From Verrucomicrobiales bacterium (lineage in GTDB: Bacteria > Verrucomicrobiota > Verrucomicrobiia > Methylacidiphilales > JAAUTS01), in the NCBI GenBank assembly GCA_031279715.1, contig JAITHY010000240.1:1-8495 (forward strand): a DNA stretch of 8,495 bases, read 5' to 3'. Shown piece after piece: positions 6,726-8,495 of this stretch (position 1 is its first letter; every line of letters starts with the position of its first letter). The position numbers and the translations under genes were made by a program. The notes under the pieces were generated by a model, which worked only from the letters and a program-made list of their open reading frames with translations, was not told the origin of the DNA and made no database searches.

Positions 6726-8495
6726 ATGAAAAAAATTCTGGTGTGGTTGGGTTTGACGATGTCACTGTCAGCGGCGGCGCGTGCGGAATTTCCGCTTGCG
6801 GGCGCGGATGAGAGCACGCCGTCCTACGCGCAATATTTCTCGTGGATTAACAACACCAACGAGGGTTCGACCGAGGAGCAGACGCTCGGCAACCTCGCGT
6901 TTTTCCGCTGGCTGCATGACGAATACGGAATGAAACTGGACATTTACGCGTGGGACGCGGGCAATTTGGACAGTTCCAACAAACGCTACGGCACGATGGA
7001 TTCGGCGCGGTTTCGTGAAAATTATCCGCGCGGCTGGCGACCGGTTGCCGACGCCGCCGCCGAGTTTGGCTGCCGCCTGGGTTTGTGGGGCGGCCCCGAC
7101 GGTTTCGGCGACACGCCGGAGCAAGCCAGGGCGCGGCATGAGCTGATGGTCAGCCTGTGCCGCGATTACCGTCTGATGCTGTTTAAATTCGACGGCGTGT
7201 GCGGCAAATTGCGGATGGAGAAACAGGACGAGTTTGTGGCGATGATGGCGGAATGCCGCAAGTACAGCCCCGATTTGATTTTGCTCAATCACCGGCTGGA
7301 CTTGGGCAAGGGGCTGCCGCATGCGACGACGTTTTTGTGGGAGGGGGCGGAGACGTACATTGACGTGCACATGGCCAACCACGTGACCGCCACGCATCAT
7401 CGCGTGGAGGCCCTCAAGCGCGGTTTGCCGCCGAGGCTGACGCGGCTGACGGAGGACCATGGCGTGTGTTTGTCGTCGTGTCTCGACGGGTGGGAGGATG
7501 ATTTGATTTTGCAGGCGTTCAACCGTTCGCTGATTCTGGCGCCGGAAATTTACGGGAATCCGTGGCTGTTGCGCGACGATGAGTTTCCGAAGCTGGCGCG
7601 GATTTACAATTTGCACCGGCGTTACCGCGAGTTGTTGGTCAGCGGGATGGTGTTGCCGAAAAGTTACGGGGAGCACGCGGTGTCGCGTGGCGACGGCGCG
7701 ACGCGGTTGGTCACGTTGCGGAATTTGACGTGGCTGCCGGTCACGTATCACGTGCGGTTGAATGATGAAATCGGACTCGCTGACAATGGGCCGGTGGAAG
7801 TGCGCCGCTTGCATCCGCGCGAGCGGGTGCTGGGTTCCTTTGCCCATGGGGACACGCTGCCGGTGACGGTGGAGCCGTTCCGCGCGTGCCTGCTGATGGT
7901 CAGCGCGAAGCCGGTGGACGGCGTCGGCGTGGAGGGGGGCGATGTTGAAATCACGCGCGAGATGCCCGGCAAGCCGCTGACGATGAGGCTGCTCGGCTTG
8001 CCCGGCGAGACGCTGACGGTGACGCTGCATTCCGGTGCGCGCAAATTTTCCAGGGCGACGCTCGACGGGAAGCCGCTGCAGAATTTTGCGCGCGGCACGC
8101 CGGTCACGGTCAGTTTTCCCGGCGCGAAGCTCCGCGAGTCCTGGCATCGAAAGCTGGCGGAATTGCAGCCGTGCGAGGTGCCCGCTGACAGTGAGGCCTT
8201 GTACGAGGCGACGTGTTTTGCCGCTGACAGTGACGCGCTGGAGGCGCGGGAGTTGCGGCGTTCCGGCGCGACCAAAATTCCCGCGGTGCAAAAGCCGCGC
8301 GATGATTTTTTCAACCAGGCGTTGTTTCGTTCGCGCGGGTGCCGGGACCAATTGTTGTTTGACGGCGATGAGCGTACCGCTTTTGCCATCGCGCCGGACA
8401 GTTACCGGAGCAAGCGCGTCATCGGCGGCGCTGACAATCAGTTGCGCATTGACCTTGGCAAGCCGGTGGCGCTGGACCAATTTATCATCAAGCTC
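6726..8495 (+). CDS. Secreted TIM-barrel glycoside hydrolase, GH-D (alpha-galactosidase)-like, with discoidin-like tail; 3' end outside window
   Basis: The open frame runs 590 codons from the ATG at 6726 to the window edge without a stop. A signal peptide covers about 1-20 (MKKILVWLGL, ending ARA). A TIM-barrel-like catalytic region, about 50-300, shows the strand pattern of clan GH-D enzymes: MKLDIYAWDAG (69-79), RLGLWGGPDG (117-126) and LFKFDGVCG (152-160), where D156 in the K-x-D motif would be the nucleophile. LLNHRLDLG (186-194) and FLWEGAETYID (203-213) follow, the latter a possible source of the acid/base residue. A beta-sandwich region, about 305-500, comes next. From about 525 a discoidin/F5-8C (CBM32-like) domain begins, with LLFDGDERTAF and LRIDLGKPVALDQFIIK. 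Export and the carbohydrate-binding tail suggest cleavage of plant or mucin polysaccharide in the periplasm or outside. The exact substrate and CAZy family are uncertain. It is probably controlled by the AraC protein upstream. Confidence 0.75.
   Translation, partial: MKKILVWLGLTMSLSAAARAEFPLAGADESTPSYAQYFSWINNTNEGSTEEQTLGNLAFFRWLHDEYGMKLDIYAWDAGNLDSSNKRYGTMDSARFRENYPRGWRPVADAAAEFGCRLGLWGGPDGFGDTPEQARARHELMVSLCRDYRLMLFKFDGVCGKLRMEKQDEFVAMMAECRKYSPDLILLNHRLDLGKGLPHATTFLWEGAETYIDVHMANHVTATHHRVEALKRGLPPRLTRLTEDHGVCLSSCLDGWEDDLILQAFNRSLILAPEIYGNPWLLRDDEFPKLARIYNLHRRYRELLVSGMVLPKSYGEHAVSRGDGATRLVTLRNLTWLPVTYHVRLNDEIGLADNGPVEVRRLHPRERVLGSFAHGDTLPVTVEPFRACLLMVSAKPVDGVGVEGGDVEITREMPGKPLTMRLLGLPGETLTVTLHSGARKFSRATLDGKPLQNFARGTPVTVSFPGAKLRESWHRKLAELQPCEVPADSEALYEATCFAADSDALEARELRRSGATKIPAVQKPRDDFFNQALFRSRGCRDQLLFDGDERTAFAIAPDSYRSKRVIGGADNQLRIDLGKPVALDQFIIKL

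Larger units (their letters stand above)
140..8435. repeat. Dispersed word CGCTGAC / GTCAGCG, extended form CGCTGACNGTGA
   Basis: By eye I count about 36 copies of this 7-mer: 19 as CGCTGAC and 17 as GTCAGCG on the plus strand, from 140 to 8435. Base composition near 60% GC predicts about one or two. At least 12 copies extend to CGCTGACNGTGA or its complement: 648, 886, 1046, 1423, 3291, 5850, 6039, 6132, 6762, 8011, 8183 and 8222. Copies per gene are roughly metH 10, response regulator 1, kinase 6, PEP-CTERM 6, AraC 4, hydrolase 9. Related 7-mers are much rarer: CGCTGAT about 11, CGCTGAA about 2, CGCTGAG none seen. The word is read in different frames, so protein sequence does not explain it. 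Confidence 0.8.

Noticed and set aside
140..8435. CRISPR array as an explanation for the repeated word
   Set aside because: Copies are short, irregularly spaced, in both orientations and inside genes, with no repeat-spacer pattern.
6768..8480. Long reverse-strand open frame of 570 codons
   Set aside because: It lies fully antisense to the hydrolase, is Arg/Gln/His/Pro-rich with no domain pattern, and is the expected shadow of GC-rich codon use.

Overview
The window looks like chromosomal DNA from a Verrucomicrobia-type bacterium, perhaps near Opitutae. This is inferred from gene content, not from a database search. The clues are a PEP-CTERM protein with an autotransporter-type beta-strand repeat, a Y_Y_Y-like sensor histidine kinase, an AraC regulator beside a secreted glycoside hydrolase with a discoidin-like tail, GC-rich codon use, and start codons without clear Shine-Dalgarno sequences.

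Layout: 1-112 is unexplained sequence that abuts the C-terminal half of metH (cobalamin-binding and AdoMet-activation domains, to 1477). A NarL/FixJ response regulator (1529-2155, +) runs tail-to-tail into a membrane sensor histidine kinase (2186-3796, -), with 30 bp between the stops. An 88-bp divergent spacer with a nested inverted repeat separates the kinase from a PEP-CTERM surface protein (3885-5726, +). An AraC-family regulator (5789-6613, +) follows, then a secreted TIM-barrel glycoside hydrolase (6726 to the window end, +) that is cut by the window edge.

How the parts may work together (inference): the kinase and regulator probably form a two-component pair. The AraC protein probably controls the hydrolase and itself, since a 10-bp word, TGACGCGGGA, occurs just upstream of both genes. 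The PEP-CTERM protein is a candidate exosortase substrate at the cell surface.

The strongest unexplained signal is at the DNA level. The 7-mer CGCTGAC (reverse complement GTCAGCG) occurs about 36 times in 8.5 kb, where base composition predicts one or two. It occurs in both orientations, in every gene, and in several reading frames. At least 12 copies extend to CGCTGACNGTGA, and a near-copy lies in the convergent intergenic gap. This resembles a dispersed genome-wide word such as a DNA uptake sequence or HIP1. I know of no such description for this group.
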